Assembly: GCA_028724585.1 (NCBI GenBank)
Contig: JAQYCQ010000026.1
Location: 43,621 to 107,620 of the forward strand
DNA length: 64,000 nucleotides
Source of the DNA: Bacillota bacterium
GTDB taxonomy: Bacteria; Bacillota; Clostridia; Peptostreptococcales; Anaerovoracaceae
Direction of reading: 5' to 3'
The notes beneath the pieces are model-generated. The model was not told where the DNA came from and did not search any database. It worked only from the letters and a program-made list of their open reading frames with translations. The position numbers and the translations under genes were made by a program. Below, one piece after another: positions 8,774 to 16,810 of the stretch. Positions within the stretch are counted from its first letter, which is position 1; each line of letters starts with the position of its first letter.

Positions 8774-10102
8774 CTATTTAACTGCCATCGCAAGAAGCTC
8801 TGCGATATCGAGAACATCTATCTTTTCACCGTCTTTCGCGGCCGTTTCGCTGAAGTTGCTCAGGCACCAAGGGCACGCTGAAACTACAGTTCCGGCTCCG
8901 ACGTATTTTACTTCTTCCAAGCGGTCGCGCGCTGCGTTTTCTGCCATCTCAGGAAAAGCCTGCTTTGCGCCTCTTCCACCGCCGCAGCAGAGAGCGTTTT
9001 CTTTCTTACGCGGCATCTCGGTGAAGTCTATGCCAGGAACAGCGGCTATGAGGCGTCTCGACTGATCGTAGAGACCGCTCGTTCCTCTTCTCCTGTCCAG
9101 ACGCGGCTCGATGCATCCCATCCAGCCTCTCTCACCTTCGTACGGCTCCCAAGGGTCGCAGTTCTTGCTGACATTGCAGGAATCATGATATGTGATCCTC
9201 TTGTTTACCGGCTCTGTGAGCTGGAGCTTTCCGTCAGCCAGGGCTTCGTCAGCGACCTCTATGAAGTGCTTAACTTCAAATCCCAGCTCATCGGTCCTTA
9301 TGCCCAGAAGCTTAGGATAATCTACCTTCCACATGCGGTAACATTCCGCGCAGCCTGTCATGAGGACTTTCGCTCCGGATTCTTTAACCTTTGCTATGTT
9401 TGCCTCCGCGATCTTCTTAGCCGTGTCCAGGTCTCCCACTGAGAACGGGATATTTCCGCAGCAGGTCTCATCCTTCATGAGCATGTAAGGGATGCCCGCG
9501 CTCTGGAGCACCTTGCTTATCGCTTTAGGAACCTGCTGGTTCACATATGATGACGAGCAGCCGACGAAGTACATGATGTCAGCCTTCTCGGCAGGCTTTA
9601 CGTCTGCGTCCATCCAGCCTGTTCTGTCGGCCCTGGCGCCGAAGCAGTTCCCGGTCTCCTGGATCTTCTGGATGATGTCCTTATGTACCGGCAGCGGGCC
9701 GGCGCCTTCCTGGACTGCCTTTACTCTCATGGCTTCGAGGGTAAGGTCTACTTCCAGATCCAGATTTCTCTTGCATCCTACGTCGCAGGCTCCGCAGAGG
9801 GTGCAGGCGTATATTATCTCGAGCAGGTGGTCAGACCATTCCAGCTTGCCGTCCAGCATTCCGAGTCCTATCCTCATCTTGCCGGCAGCTCCGTAGGAAT
9901 CGAATTCCTTCCAGAGATTGGACGGACATCTTACTGAATGGTGCATGCCCGGCATGTAAGTATGGTCTACCCAGTAACATCCTTTGCACTTGATGCAGTG
10001 CTGCATATCATAGCGGAAATTGCTGAGGTCGTTTATATCCAGCGCGAACGGCTCCTTCGGAGTATCATAGCGGTCCGGATTTTTTTTATCTATTACCGAC
10101 AT
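8774..10102 (-). CDS. (Fe-S)-binding protein with two CCG domains, GlcF/HdrD-like
   Basis: 442 residues. Two N-terminal cysteine sets suggest two [4Fe-4S] clusters. The first is irregular (C36, C39, C42, then C59, a CxxCxxC-x16-C spacing). The second is regular (CTLCGACDVGC, C100-C110). Two cysteine-rich CCG domains follow (GCSSSY...CCGN near 182-217 and CCGGGRGA...ACPWC near 375-410), as in GlcF, LutA and heterodisulfide reductase HdrD. It probably carries electrons from the two adjacent flavoproteins to an unknown acceptor. No ETF, quinone-reductase or transporter gene is nearby. Good ribosome site (AAGGAGA). It lies between the two flavoprotein genes, a tight arrangement typical of one complex. 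Confidence 0.9.
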   Translation of the reverse strand: MSVIDKKNPDRYDTPKEPFALDINDLSNFRYDMQHCIKCKGCYWVDHTYMPGMHHSVRCPSNLWKEFDSYGAAGKMRIGLGMLDGKLEWSDHLLEIIYACTLCGACDVGCKRNLDLEVDLTLEAMRVKAVQEGAGPLPVHKDIIQKIQETGNCFGARADRTGWMDADVKPAEKADIMYFVGCSSSYVNQQVPKAISKVLQSAGIPYMLMKDETCCGNIPFSVGDLDTAKKIAEANIAKVKESGAKVLMTGCAECYRMWKVDYPKLLGIRTDELGFEVKHFIEVADEALADGKLQLTEPVNKRITYHDSCNVSKNCDPWEPYEGERGWMGCIEPRLDRRRGTSGLYDQSRRLIAAVPGIDFTEMPRKKENALCCGGGRGAKQAFPEMAENAARDRLEEVKYVGAGTVVSACPWCLSNFSETAAKDGEKIDVLDIAELLAMAVK

Positions 10103-10185
10103 TTTTATCTCCTTTTCATTTCTGCCCGCGGCATCAGCCGCGGCTTCCGGTCATCAGATCTGCCTTCTAAGTCCTCTGCCGGATC

Positions 10186-11640
10186 TTAGAAGCATACATT
10201 TCCAGGATTCATGATATTGTTAGGGTCGAACAGCTTCTTGACCTTTAAGAGCGCTGCCTTGTACGAAGCGGCCCTCTGGTAAAGCTCTTCGCCCATGTCT
10301 CCGTACGGTCTGGTGAAGTAAGCGCCTGCCGCGTGCAGAGCCTTGAAGGTCTTGTAGTATATATCGTAGATCTCAGCGTCAGCGCCGTCGGCGGAGCCGT
10401 CGTACATGAAAGTGAATTCCAGCTGGCATGCTCTGTTGTGTTCTATAGGCTGCTCGTAGATGCCGATATTTTCGAACGGATACCCATTCCTGGAAGCCGT
10501 GTCTCTCACTACATCTATGAACTCCGGAACTCTTTCGGGTCTCGCTATGAAAAAGAGGTCCTGATAGTTTCCTTCCGGAAGAGCCTTCCAGTAAGTCTTG
10601 TCAGCCGGCCATGGATTCCTGAGAATGCTCTTGAGTCTGTCAGCCGCCTGAGGGAATCCGGGCATACCGTCTGTAAGCTTTATATTAGGGAATTCGTGCC
10701 TGATGACATCGCTCAGGAAATGCTCCTCGTAAGCGATCTTTTCTTCAGGCCTTCTGATGAGTCCGCTGATGATGAAAGCCAGAGTGTATTTTGGCAGAGT
10801 CTTCTTAAGCTCTTCGAACTCTTCCGTGCTGTCAGCCAGCAGGGCCGCGAAATCGACGTTGTTGAGGACTACGAATTCCTGGCCTATCCTCCTCGGCATG
10901 ATCCTGAAGAGGAACTTTTCCATATAATCGAGGTCATCTACAGGCGCGAACTTTATCTTGTCTATCTTAGGGATGCTCTGGATCTTGAGCGACATCCACG
11001 TGACTATGCCCATGGTGCCCTGGGCTCCTTGCAGCAGCCTGTAGAAATCCAGTCCCGGGCCGGCAGGGTTGGCGCCCTTCGCGTAAGCGTAAGGGAATTT
11101 CGGAGCGCTGGCCGATCCTGTGCGGAAGACATCGCCGTTAGGGAAAACGACCTCCATCGACTGTGTAGGCTCTCCGTAGTCATATACCGTATTTGTGATA
11201 ACCTCGCGTTCCAGGTGATCTGTCAGTACTGACCTGTCAGCGCGCGGTGCCAGCGGCATTACTACTCTCATGCCTTCAGCGGCAAGTGTTTCGGTGAGCT
11301 TCTTCCAGGAAACGCCCGCTCCAAAACGAACGAACCTGTTTGTCTTGTCTATCTCGTAGATCTGATCGAAACGGCTCATGTTTACTACTACTCCGCCCTG
11401 CTTAGGCACGGTAGACCCGTAGAGGTGAACAGGTGAACTAACAGGGATCAGAGGTACGTTGTTCTCGTTCGCCCACTTGACGATACGGCTCACCTCCTCG
11501 GTGCTCCCCGGATATACGATCGCTTCCGGAGCGCCGCCTTTAACAAGGCTGAGATCGGACGAACATTTGCCGAGTACAGCCGGATCAGAAACTACATTTT
11601 CCGAACCTGCTATTTCCGCCAGATCTTTCAAAATATCCAT
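10186..11640 (-). CDS. FAD-binding oxidoreductase, GlcD/GlcE-like (subunit B)
   Basis: 484 residues. The PCMH-type FAD domain occupies about residues 30-215 (GAPEAIVYPGSTEEVSRIV, VPLIPVSSPVHLYG, MEVVFPNGDVFRTGS). The region GLDFYRLLQGAQGTMGIVTW parallels the substrate domain of the partner flavoprotein, and the C-terminus KKLFDPNNIMNPGNV is the classical GlcD/lactate dehydrogenase ending. It is first in the operon behind a consensus promoter about 230 bases upstream, with AAAGGAGG before the ATG. An 83-base gap separates it from the Fe-S gene. Two unlike FAD subunits with one CCG subunit match glycolate-oxidase (GlcDEF)-like complexes. Which subunit holds the active site is not clear. Confidence 0.85.
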   Translation of the reverse strand: MDILKDLAEIAGSENVVSDPAVLGKCSSDLSLVKGGAPEAIVYPGSTEEVSRIVKWANENNVPLIPVSSPVHLYGSTVPKQGGVVVNMSRFDQIYEIDKTNRFVRFGAGVSWKKLTETLAAEGMRVVMPLAPRADRSVLTDHLEREVITNTVYDYGEPTQSMEVVFPNGDVFRTGSASAPKFPYAYAKGANPAGPGLDFYRLLQGAQGTMGIVTWMSLKIQSIPKIDKIKFAPVDDLDYMEKFLFRIMPRRIGQEFVVLNNVDFAALLADSTEEFEELKKTLPKYTLAFIISGLIRRPEEKIAYEEHFLSDVIRHEFPNIKLTDGMPGFPQAADRLKSILRNPWPADKTYWKALPEGNYQDLFFIARPERVPEFIDVVRDTASRNGYPFENIGIYEQPIEHNRACQLEFTFMYDGSADGADAEIYDIYYKTFKALHAAGAYFTRPYGDMGEELYQRAASYKAALLKVKKLFDPNNIMNPGNVCF

Positions 11641-11836
11641 GTTTTCCTCCTTTGTCTCGTTTTCTCCTGCCTTCCCGCGTCCGCTTTCCCGGCGGCCGCG
11701 CAGCCGGCATACAGCTGAATAAACTTTCCATCACCGTTTGATCACTCCTGTGAGACCGGACCGTTTCAGAAGATCACGTGATCAGCGGATAAATCCTGTC
11801 CCGTCCGGTATTTTTTATTATACATTAGTCGTTAGT

Positions 11837-11852
11837 CATCAAACGTATGATG
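11837..11852. promoter_or_regulatory. candidate operator downstream of promoter
   Basis: CATCAAACGTATGATG, symmetric at 14 of 16 positions, lying just downstream of the -10 box where a bound repressor would block transcription. Its core AACGTAT recurs in the palindrome inside the promoter at 13918-13946 and once more near 11937. The nearby GntR/FCD protein is the obvious candidate binder; this is inference. Confidence 0.45.
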
Positions 11853-11869
11853 TATTACTTTGTGATTAC

Positions 11870-11898
11870 ATTATATGAAACTGACAAATATCTGTCAA
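11870..11898 (-). promoter_or_regulatory. consensus sigma-A promoter of flavoprotein/Fe-S/CoA-transferase operon
   Basis: Minus strand: TTGACA (11893-11898), 17-bp spacer, TATAAT (11870-11875); a perfect match at optimal spacing. The -35 box and spacer form an inverted repeat TGACAGATATTTGTCA. A promoter this strong is likely to be held down by a repressor. Confidence 0.9.
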
Positions 11899-11948
11899 GC
11901 TCAAATGCACCTATGATCATGTATGTAAATCACGCAAACGTATACGAC

Positions 11949-12117
11949 CGCTCCTCTGCCGCAACTGCCTATTCTGACGCAGCTGCCTGTATGTCGCGAT
12001 CCTGAGGTATCATTTCACAGGACAAATCCATATCACTTAACTCCTGTGAAACGATACACTCACGCTCGCTCCTCTGCCGCAGCTGCCTGCAATGCCGCGT
12101 ATGTCAGCGGAGCTGTC
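11949..12117. repeat. cluster of direct and inverted repeats
   Basis: A 22-nt block beginning CGCTCCTCTGCCGCA occurs at 11949-11970 and 12067-12088 with one difference. Between them lies an inverted repeat pairing 12007-12022 with 12042-12057 (15 of 16 bases). A mini-hairpin GTCAGC-GGA-GCTGTC (one stem mismatch) ends the cluster at 12103-12117. The segment from about 12044 is related to the copy at 4828. Confidence 0.6.
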
Positions 12118-12137
12118 GGGAGCGCGGCAGCGGGCAA

Positions 12138-12173
12138 AAACCAGAAAAGCGGCACCGTCAAACGATGCCGCTT
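12138..12173 (-). terminator. terminator of CoA-transferase copy 2
   Basis: Minus strand: AAGCGGCA ... TGCCGCTT (12166-12173 with 12147-12154) followed by TTCTGGTTTTT. A further hairpin, CGCGGAT-ACG-ATCCGCG, lies closer to the stop codon at about 12180-12197. It implies that this CoA-transferase gene is transcribed separately from the flavoprotein operon. Confidence 0.75.
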
Positions 12174-12215
12174 ACGCGTCCGCGGATACGATCCGCGCCT
12201 TTTATTTTTTTATAT

Positions 12216-13799
12216 TTATTCGATCACAAAGCCGTCTTCCGTAAAGAGACCGACATCCATGAGCTTAGGACCGCCCTCAGGGATGATGAACTCTATATCG
12301 CTCATGTCGAGAACCTGTGTCTGCAGGTCTACGCCCGGAGCTATCTCCTCGAGGATGAATCCGTCTTTAGTTACTCTGACGACCGCTCTTTCTGTGATGA
12401 TAAGGTAACTGTCGTGAGTCTTGAAGAACTGCGGGCCGTTGAATGAAACCTTGGCGCATTTATCTATGAACTTCTTGTAATGGCCTTCGCTGAGTATGTT
12501 GAGCTTTTTGTCCTTTATCTCAGCCTTGAAGCCCCTGGCCGTGAAGGTTCCCATGAAAACTACTTTCTTAGCTGAGGACGAGATATCGGTGAATCCGCCT
12601 ATTCCGGTCAGCTTTCCATTGAGATGGCTGGTGTTCATGGATCCTGTGGAATCGACCTCACTGAATCCGAAGATGCCTATATCCAGGTTGCCTCCGTCAA
12701 AATACTGGAAATGCCAGCCTCTGTCTACAAAGGCTTCAGGATTGTAGTGGGCACCGAAATCCCTGCCCTGGGCCGGAACTCCGCCTATTACGCCTGTCTC
12801 CGAGATCATCGTGACGTTCTTGTCTTTACCCGCTTCTTCGAGTATAGAAGGGACATTCTGCGGCATTCCCAGTCCGAAATTAGCGTTGCAGACCTCAGGC
12901 ACCTCCAGCGCCGCTCTCCTGGCTATGACCTTCTGGATGTTCAGCGGCATTACTTCCTTATTCTTTTTAAGCGAAACTATCTCCTGACCTGTGAAAGCAG
13001 GATTGAAATCCTCGCTGTGCAGCCTGGCCATGGTCTGCGGAACGTCTTCAGGATGCTCTTCTACTACGACGTAATCAACGTAGATACCCGGGACCTCGAC
13101 CATCCTCGGATGGATCTCGTGGACGCTGGCTATCCTCTCGACCTGGGCGATGACTATACCGCCGTTGGTCTTGACAGCCTGGGCCGCCGGGAGCATGCCC
13201 GGACGCTGTATTTCCTTTTCACAGCTGAGATTGCCGTGAGCGTCGGCAGTTGTGGCACGGAGCAGACATACGTTGAATTTCGGTGCCTTATACCAGAGAT
13301 ACTCCTCTCCCTCGAAATCAGGGATGTATTTTACGAAATCCTCGCCTTCCTCTTCAGTCAGCTTATTGAGCTTGCCGCCGCCGTAACGCGGATCCATGAA
13401 GGTACCGAGACCGACCTTAGTGAGTATGCCCGGCATTCCCCTGGCCGCGTCGTTTGTCACCTGCATGAGCGGGCCAAGAGGGAACATATACCCCTGTATC
13501 TTATTTTCCTCTATGAGCTTTCCCATACCAGGCGCCACGCTTACGTAGGCAGAAATAGACCTGGTCAGCAGGCCGTCGACGCACCACTGCTCCTCACCGT
13601 AATGGTCCATGGTGAAATTTCCCATGCCTGTGGATCTGAAGCTTGTGATCCCTGCCGGATGCTTTTCCTTATCGTATCTGAACCTGACCGCGTCGACCAG
13701 CTCGTTCGGATACCCTACCATGCCGTCCGCCGCGAAGATGACGATAGATCCGTCCTTGATGTGCTTCGCGGCTTCTTCAGCGCTGACTATCTTTGCCAT
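12216..13799 (-). CDS. acyl-CoA:carboxylate CoA-transferase, YdiF/PCT type (copy 2)
   Basis: 527 residues, family I CoA-transferase with both domains in one chain. The likely catalytic Glu is E334 in ISETGVIGG, aligned with E336 of the other copy. Shared landmarks are KVGLGTFMDPR, RATTADAHGN, VVVEEHPE and FGLGMPQ. It has its own promoter with an internal palindrome and its own terminator, so it forms a single-gene unit directly upstream of the flavoprotein operon. Two dissimilar CoA-transferases bracket one oxidase complex. One reading is that one activates the hydroxyacid or its keto product and the other releases or recycles the final acid (inference). Start supported by GGAGGAAGCAGT before the ATG. 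Confidence 0.9.
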   Translation of the reverse strand: MAKIVSAEEAAKHIKDGSIVIFAADGMVGYPNELVDAVRFRYDKEKHPAGITSFRSTGMGNFTMDHYGEEQWCVDGLLTRSISAYVSVAPGMGKLIEENKIQGYMFPLGPLMQVTNDAARGMPGILTKVGLGTFMDPRYGGGKLNKLTEEEGEDFVKYIPDFEGEEYLWYKAPKFNVCLLRATTADAHGNLSCEKEIQRPGMLPAAQAVKTNGGIVIAQVERIASVHEIHPRMVEVPGIYVDYVVVEEHPEDVPQTMARLHSEDFNPAFTGQEIVSLKKNKEVMPLNIQKVIARRAALEVPEVCNANFGLGMPQNVPSILEEAGKDKNVTMISETGVIGGVPAQGRDFGAHYNPEAFVDRGWHFQYFDGGNLDIGIFGFSEVDSTGSMNTSHLNGKLTGIGGFTDISSSAKKVVFMGTFTARGFKAEIKDKKLNILSEGHYKKFIDKCAKVSFNGPQFFKTHDSYLIITERAVVRVTKDGFILEEIAPGVDLQTQVLDMSDIEFIIPEGGPKLMDVGLFTEDGFVIE

Positions 13800-13917
13800 A
13801 TACTGCTTCCTCCTTTAGTAGATACGGATACGCACCAGCAGCAGGCCATGAATTTTCCGCTCCCGCTGTGCGTCCAGATCCATGCCGCAAAAATGCTGCA
13901 CGGATTCCCACTCCTCT

Positions 13918-13946
13918 TTTATATGTTAATACGTTAACAGATGCAA
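13918..13946 (-). promoter_or_regulatory. promoter of CoA-transferase copy 2 with operator-like palindrome in spacer
   Basis: Minus strand: TTGCAT (13941-13946), 17-bp spacer, TATAAA (13918-13923). The spacer contains the perfect inverted repeat GTTAA-TACG-TTAAC (13925-13938), a position where a repressor would exclude RNA polymerase. The leader to the ATG is about 110 nt. Confidence 0.7.
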
Positions 13947-14098
13947 CATCTATTTTTCGAAAAACAAGAAGATTTTTCAGTTTTTTATATCATCTGACTG
14001 CTGCTGCAGTCAAGTCTGTGGGTTGAAAGTCGCAATTTATTATGTATACATTTCAGCGATCAAAAGAAATATAAGTTCAGTAATAGATCTGTTTTTAC

Positions 14099-14132
14099 GT
14101 CAGCTCCGCTGACGGCCGCGCGCGGAGCGCGC
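14099..14132. repeat. tandem GGA/TCC-loop mini-hairpins
   Basis: GTCAGC-TCC-GCTGAC (14099-14113) is followed after four bases by GCGCGC-GGA-GCGCGC (14118-14132), both with perfect 6-bp arms. They sit just beyond the ATPase terminator. Confidence 0.65.
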
Positions 14133-14180
14133 AAAAATGCGGGCCGGGGCAGCACCATCAAAGACGCCGCTCCGGCCCGC
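14133..14180 (-). terminator. terminator of the P-type ATPase gene
   Basis: Minus strand: GCGGGCCGGAGC ... GCCCCGGCCCGC (12-bp stem with one G-T pair, 14169-14180 with 14139-14150), followed by ATTTTTGC. Confidence 0.85.
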
Positions 14181-14223
14181 TTCTATGTTATTTCATAATA
14201 TCTGTTCCGTCTTCAGTAACAGC

Positions 14224-16308
14224 TTACGCGTCCGCTCCTTCCGGCAGCAGATCCCTCATGCTGTTCATGCTTATGAGCAGCGTTGAAAGATTGTGCAGAG
14301 TGGCTGTGACCGTCGGAGGAAGTATGCCGAACAGCCCCAGAAATATCAGCGCTGAATTGAATATCAGTATCGTAGAATAGTTTCTGTGTATGCGGCCCAT
14401 CATGGCGTCAGCCAGGCGCTTCATAACCACCAGCTCGTAAAGGCTCTCAGCCGATATGGTTATATCAGCCACATCTCTGGCTATAGCCGCGCCGCTGGCT
14501 ACTGCTATGCCCGCGTCAGCCTCCGACAGAGCCGGAGAATCATTGATGCCGTCACCGGTCATGACGACCTTTCTACCTTTTTCGTGCTCAGAGCGTATAA
14601 AGGCGGCCTTGTCCTCAGGCAGAACTTCGCCGAAGAACTGATCTACGCCGACCTTTGCCGCGACAGCTGCCGCTGTCGTCCTGCTGTCGCCGGTCATCAT
14701 GACGACTTTGTCAAAGCCGCTTTCCTTCAGTGCCCGGATAGCTGCCGGAGCTTCTTCGCGTATAGGATCTTCCACACAGATGACGGCTGAGAGAGTGCCG
14801 CCGATAGCCAGATAAAGTCTGGAATATTCAGCCGGTATCTCCTCAAAGCGGTGTTCTTCACCTTCAGGGACAGTGCATTTCTCATCCTCAAAAATGAAGT
14901 GGTAGCTGCCTATGCAGACATGCTGGCCGTCTATGGAGCTGGCTATGCCATGCGCCACGACATATTCGACCTCGCTGTGCTTTTCAGCATGATTGAGTCC
15001 GCGCTTCTCTGCCTCAGCCACAACAGCATTTGCCATGGAATGAGGGAAGTGTTCCTCCAGGCACGCAGCCAGGCGGAGCATCTCGTCCCTGTCATAACCG
15101 TCGAATGCTATGATATCGGCCACATGCGGCTGCGCATACGTAAGCGTACCTGTCTTGTCGAACACTATGGTCTTTGCCTGAGCTACATTTTCAAGATATT
15201 TGCCGCCCTTTACGTCTATATGATGATCACTGGCTTCCCTGATAGCCGAAAGCACTGTTATAGGCAGCGCCAGCTTCAGAGCGCAGGAGAAATCCACCAT
15301 AAGAACAGCCATGGCCTTTGTGACATTGCGCGTCAGAAGCCAGGTAAGAGCTGTGCCTCCCAGGCACCACGGCACAAGTCTGTCAGCCAGATGGAAAGCT
15401 CTGCTCTCCGTCGCTGACTTCAGCTTCTCCGCGTCCTCTATCATGCTGACTATCCTGTCGTAGCGGCCGCTGCCCTGGGCATTTGTAACCTCTATCACGC
15501 ACTCTCCGTCCTCGACGACAGTGCCTGCGTAAACAAAGCTGCCCGCGTTCTTGAAGACCGGCAGAGACTCGCCTGTCATGGAGGCCTGATTTACAGACGC
15601 CTCGCCCTCTGTGACCCTTCCGTCCAGCGGTATGAGATTTCCGGTCCTTACTACTACGTGATCTCCCTCATTGACCTCATTTACTGGCAGAAGCTCATCT
15701 GTACCGTCTTTTCTGACCCAGACTCTGTCCACATTGAGATACATCCTCTGCGCCAGATCATCGACGGATTTTTTGTGAGTCCATTCCTCAAGCAGCTCGC
15801 TTACTCCCAGCAGGAACATAACAGTGCCTGACGTCCTGAAGTCACCTCTCAGAGACGAGACCGTGATAGTCGTCGCGTCGAGGACAGATACATCAAGATG
15901 GCCTGACGCCAGACTCTTTATGCCATTGTAAATATACTTTACAGCGTGTAATGCTGTTACGGCATCGGATATCCTGGCAGGCAGGACAAATCTGGTTATA
16001 CACCGTCTGAGTATCAGGAAGAAGAACCTGTCCTCGTACTCTCTGGCCAGCGCGCGTCCCGAGTGCTCCGGAGCCGGCTCCGCGTCCTCGCAGCTGAACT
16101 CTGACAGAGCTTTTATGATCCTGTCCTCCGCGCCGCTTTCAAATGTGATCACTGCATCCAGAGTCCTGTCATTGACTTTCGCTTTTTTCACTCCCGGTAT
16201 TTTACCCAGAGCGAATTCGAGAGTGTCTGCCTGCTCAAATGACATCTGATACTGATAGAAGCGCACTCTGAGCCTTCCGGATGACTGATGCAGAATCTTG
16301 CATTTCAT
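14224..16308 (-). CDS. P1B-type heavy-metal-transporting ATPase with atypical TM6 motif
   Basis: 694 residues. P-type ATPase signatures are complete: TGES (245-248), phosphorylated DKTGT (384-388), an HP-like FPHSMA (421-426) and GDGIND (585-590). The N-terminal ~70 residues resemble a heavy-metal-associated fold but lack CxxC. The membrane helix before the phosphorylation site reads DFSCALKLALP (residues 339-349). The usual CPx/SPC/APC tripeptide is absent, and Ser-Cys-Ala replaces it. Metal specificity is therefore uncertain; Mn, Zn or Fe efflux is plausible. The preceding gene encodes a small membrane-anchored helical protein that probably acts with it. Start 25 bases after that gene's stop. 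No CxxC-type metallochaperone gene is nearby. Confidence 0.88.
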   Translation of the reverse strand: MKCKILHQSSGRLRVRFYQYQMSFEQADTLEFALGKIPGVKKAKVNDRTLDAVITFESGAEDRIIKALSEFSCEDAEPAPEHSGRALAREYEDRFFFLILRRCITRFVLPARISDAVTALHAVKYIYNGIKSLASGHLDVSVLDATTITVSSLRGDFRTSGTVMFLLGVSELLEEWTHKKSVDDLAQRMYLNVDRVWVRKDGTDELLPVNEVNEGDHVVVRTGNLIPLDGRVTEGEASVNQASMTGESLPVFKNAGSFVYAGTVVEDGECVIEVTNAQGSGRYDRIVSMIEDAEKLKSATESRAFHLADRLVPWCLGGTALTWLLTRNVTKAMAVLMVDFSCALKLALPITVLSAIREASDHHIDVKGGKYLENVAQAKTIVFDKTGTLTYAQPHVADIIAFDGYDRDEMLRLAACLEEHFPHSMANAVVAEAEKRGLNHAEKHSEVEYVVAHGIASSIDGQHVCIGSYHFIFEDEKCTVPEGEEHRFEEIPAEYSRLYLAIGGTLSAVICVEDPIREEAPAAIRALKESGFDKVVMMTGDSRTTAAAVAAKVGVDQFFGEVLPEDKAAFIRSEHEKGRKVVMTGDGINDSPALSEADAGIAVASGAAIARDVADITISAESLYELVVMKRLADAMMGRIHRNYSTILIFNSALIFLGLFGILPPTVTATLHNLSTLLISMNSMRDLLPEGADA

Positions 16309-16333
16309 TTCCGGTCAGTCTCCTTTCCCGGCT

Positions 16334-16630
16334 CTAGGCATCAACCGCAGCTGCAGCCCTGGCATCTGCTTCCTCTACAACAGCCCTTGCGTCCTCGATG
16401 ATCTTCGCTTCTTCAGCATCTTTTCTCTTCTGGTTGATATCTTTAGCGTCAGCGGCAATATCTCCGCAGTTTTCTTTCAGCCTTGTAAAGTCTTTTACGA
16501 CCTCATCCTTCATACGGAGTATGACTGAAAGCTCATGTGTGTAAGCCGATTTCATGGTCTGGCTTGTCAGTATCTTTATGCCGTATGATCCTATCAGGAC
16601 ACCTATAGCTCCTGCTCCCCACTTGTTCAT
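16334..16630 (-). CDS. DUF6110-like small membrane protein, ATPase partner
   Basis: 98 residues from the ATG at 16630, chosen because AGGAGG sits nine bases upstream. The N-terminus has a Gly-rich hydrophobic anchor (WGAGAIGVLIGSYGIKIL), then the block YTHELSVILRMKDEV and a helical segment with DIAADAKDIN, and an Ala/Glu-rich charged tail. I recognise this pattern from DUF6110 proteins found beside P1B ATPases in Firmicutes. In mycobacteria a different small membrane protein family (DUF1490, PacL) scaffolds the CtpC zinc ATPase, and this protein may play the same part (inference). No His-rich metal motif is visible. Confidence 0.75.
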   Translation of the reverse strand: MNKWGAGAIGVLIGSYGIKILTSQTMKSAYTHELSVILRMKDEVVKDFTRLKENCGDIAADAKDINQKRKDAEEAKIIEDARAVVEEADARAAAAVDA

Positions 16631-16656
16631 TCTCTTTCCTCCTGTCATAACGAACA

Positions 16657-16670
16657 TTAGTTTCATCTAA
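16657..16670. promoter_or_regulatory. operator-like inverted repeat 1 (metal-regulator type)
   Basis: TTAG-TTTCAT-CTAA, 27 bases before the DUF6110 start codon. It shares arms and six-base spacing with the second copy at 16811. The TTAG...CTAA arrangement recalls DtxR/MntR-family boxes, which would suit a metal-transporter operon. Confidence 0.4.
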
Positions 16671-16810
16671 CCTTCAGATATGCCAGAACGTTTGTTCCAA
16701 CTAACTTCCTCGCGAAGAAATCCAGACGGATACTGCTGACAGCAGTCAATGCCAGAAGGTTTCACTCCTGATAAATCTTCATCAAAGACTTCCGCAAAAG
16801 CTCCCTGTCT

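Larger units (their letters stand above)
11641..12215. other. 575-nt intergenic region upstream of the flavoprotein operon
   Basis: No gene. From the flavoprotein side it holds a ~230-nt 5' leader with an ACCGGAC/GTCCGGT pair (11755-11761, 11803-11809) enclosing the perfect 12-bp palindrome GATCACGTGATC (11772-11783). Next come a 16-nt near-palindrome (11837-11852), a consensus promoter (11870-11898), a direct and inverted repeat cluster (11949-12117), and the terminator of the upstream CoA-transferase gene (12138-12173). Confidence 0.7.
13800..14223. other. 424-nt intergenic region
   Basis: No gene seen. It contains the promoter of CoA-transferase copy 2 (13918-13946), an AT-rich stretch (13950-14095), two mini-hairpins in tandem (14099-14113 and 14118-14132), and the terminator of the P-type ATPase (14133-14180). 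Confidence 0.7.

Noticed and set aside
10333..11232. 299-codon open frame on the plus strand
   Set aside because: Antisense to the intact flavoprotein gene; composition is His/Arg/Tyr-rich, it has no ribosome site and no recognisable domain. A shadow of the real gene.
12624..13937. 437-codon open frame on the plus strand
   Set aside because: Antisense to CoA-transferase copy 2; same reasons. Long antisense frames are frequent here because of codon bias.
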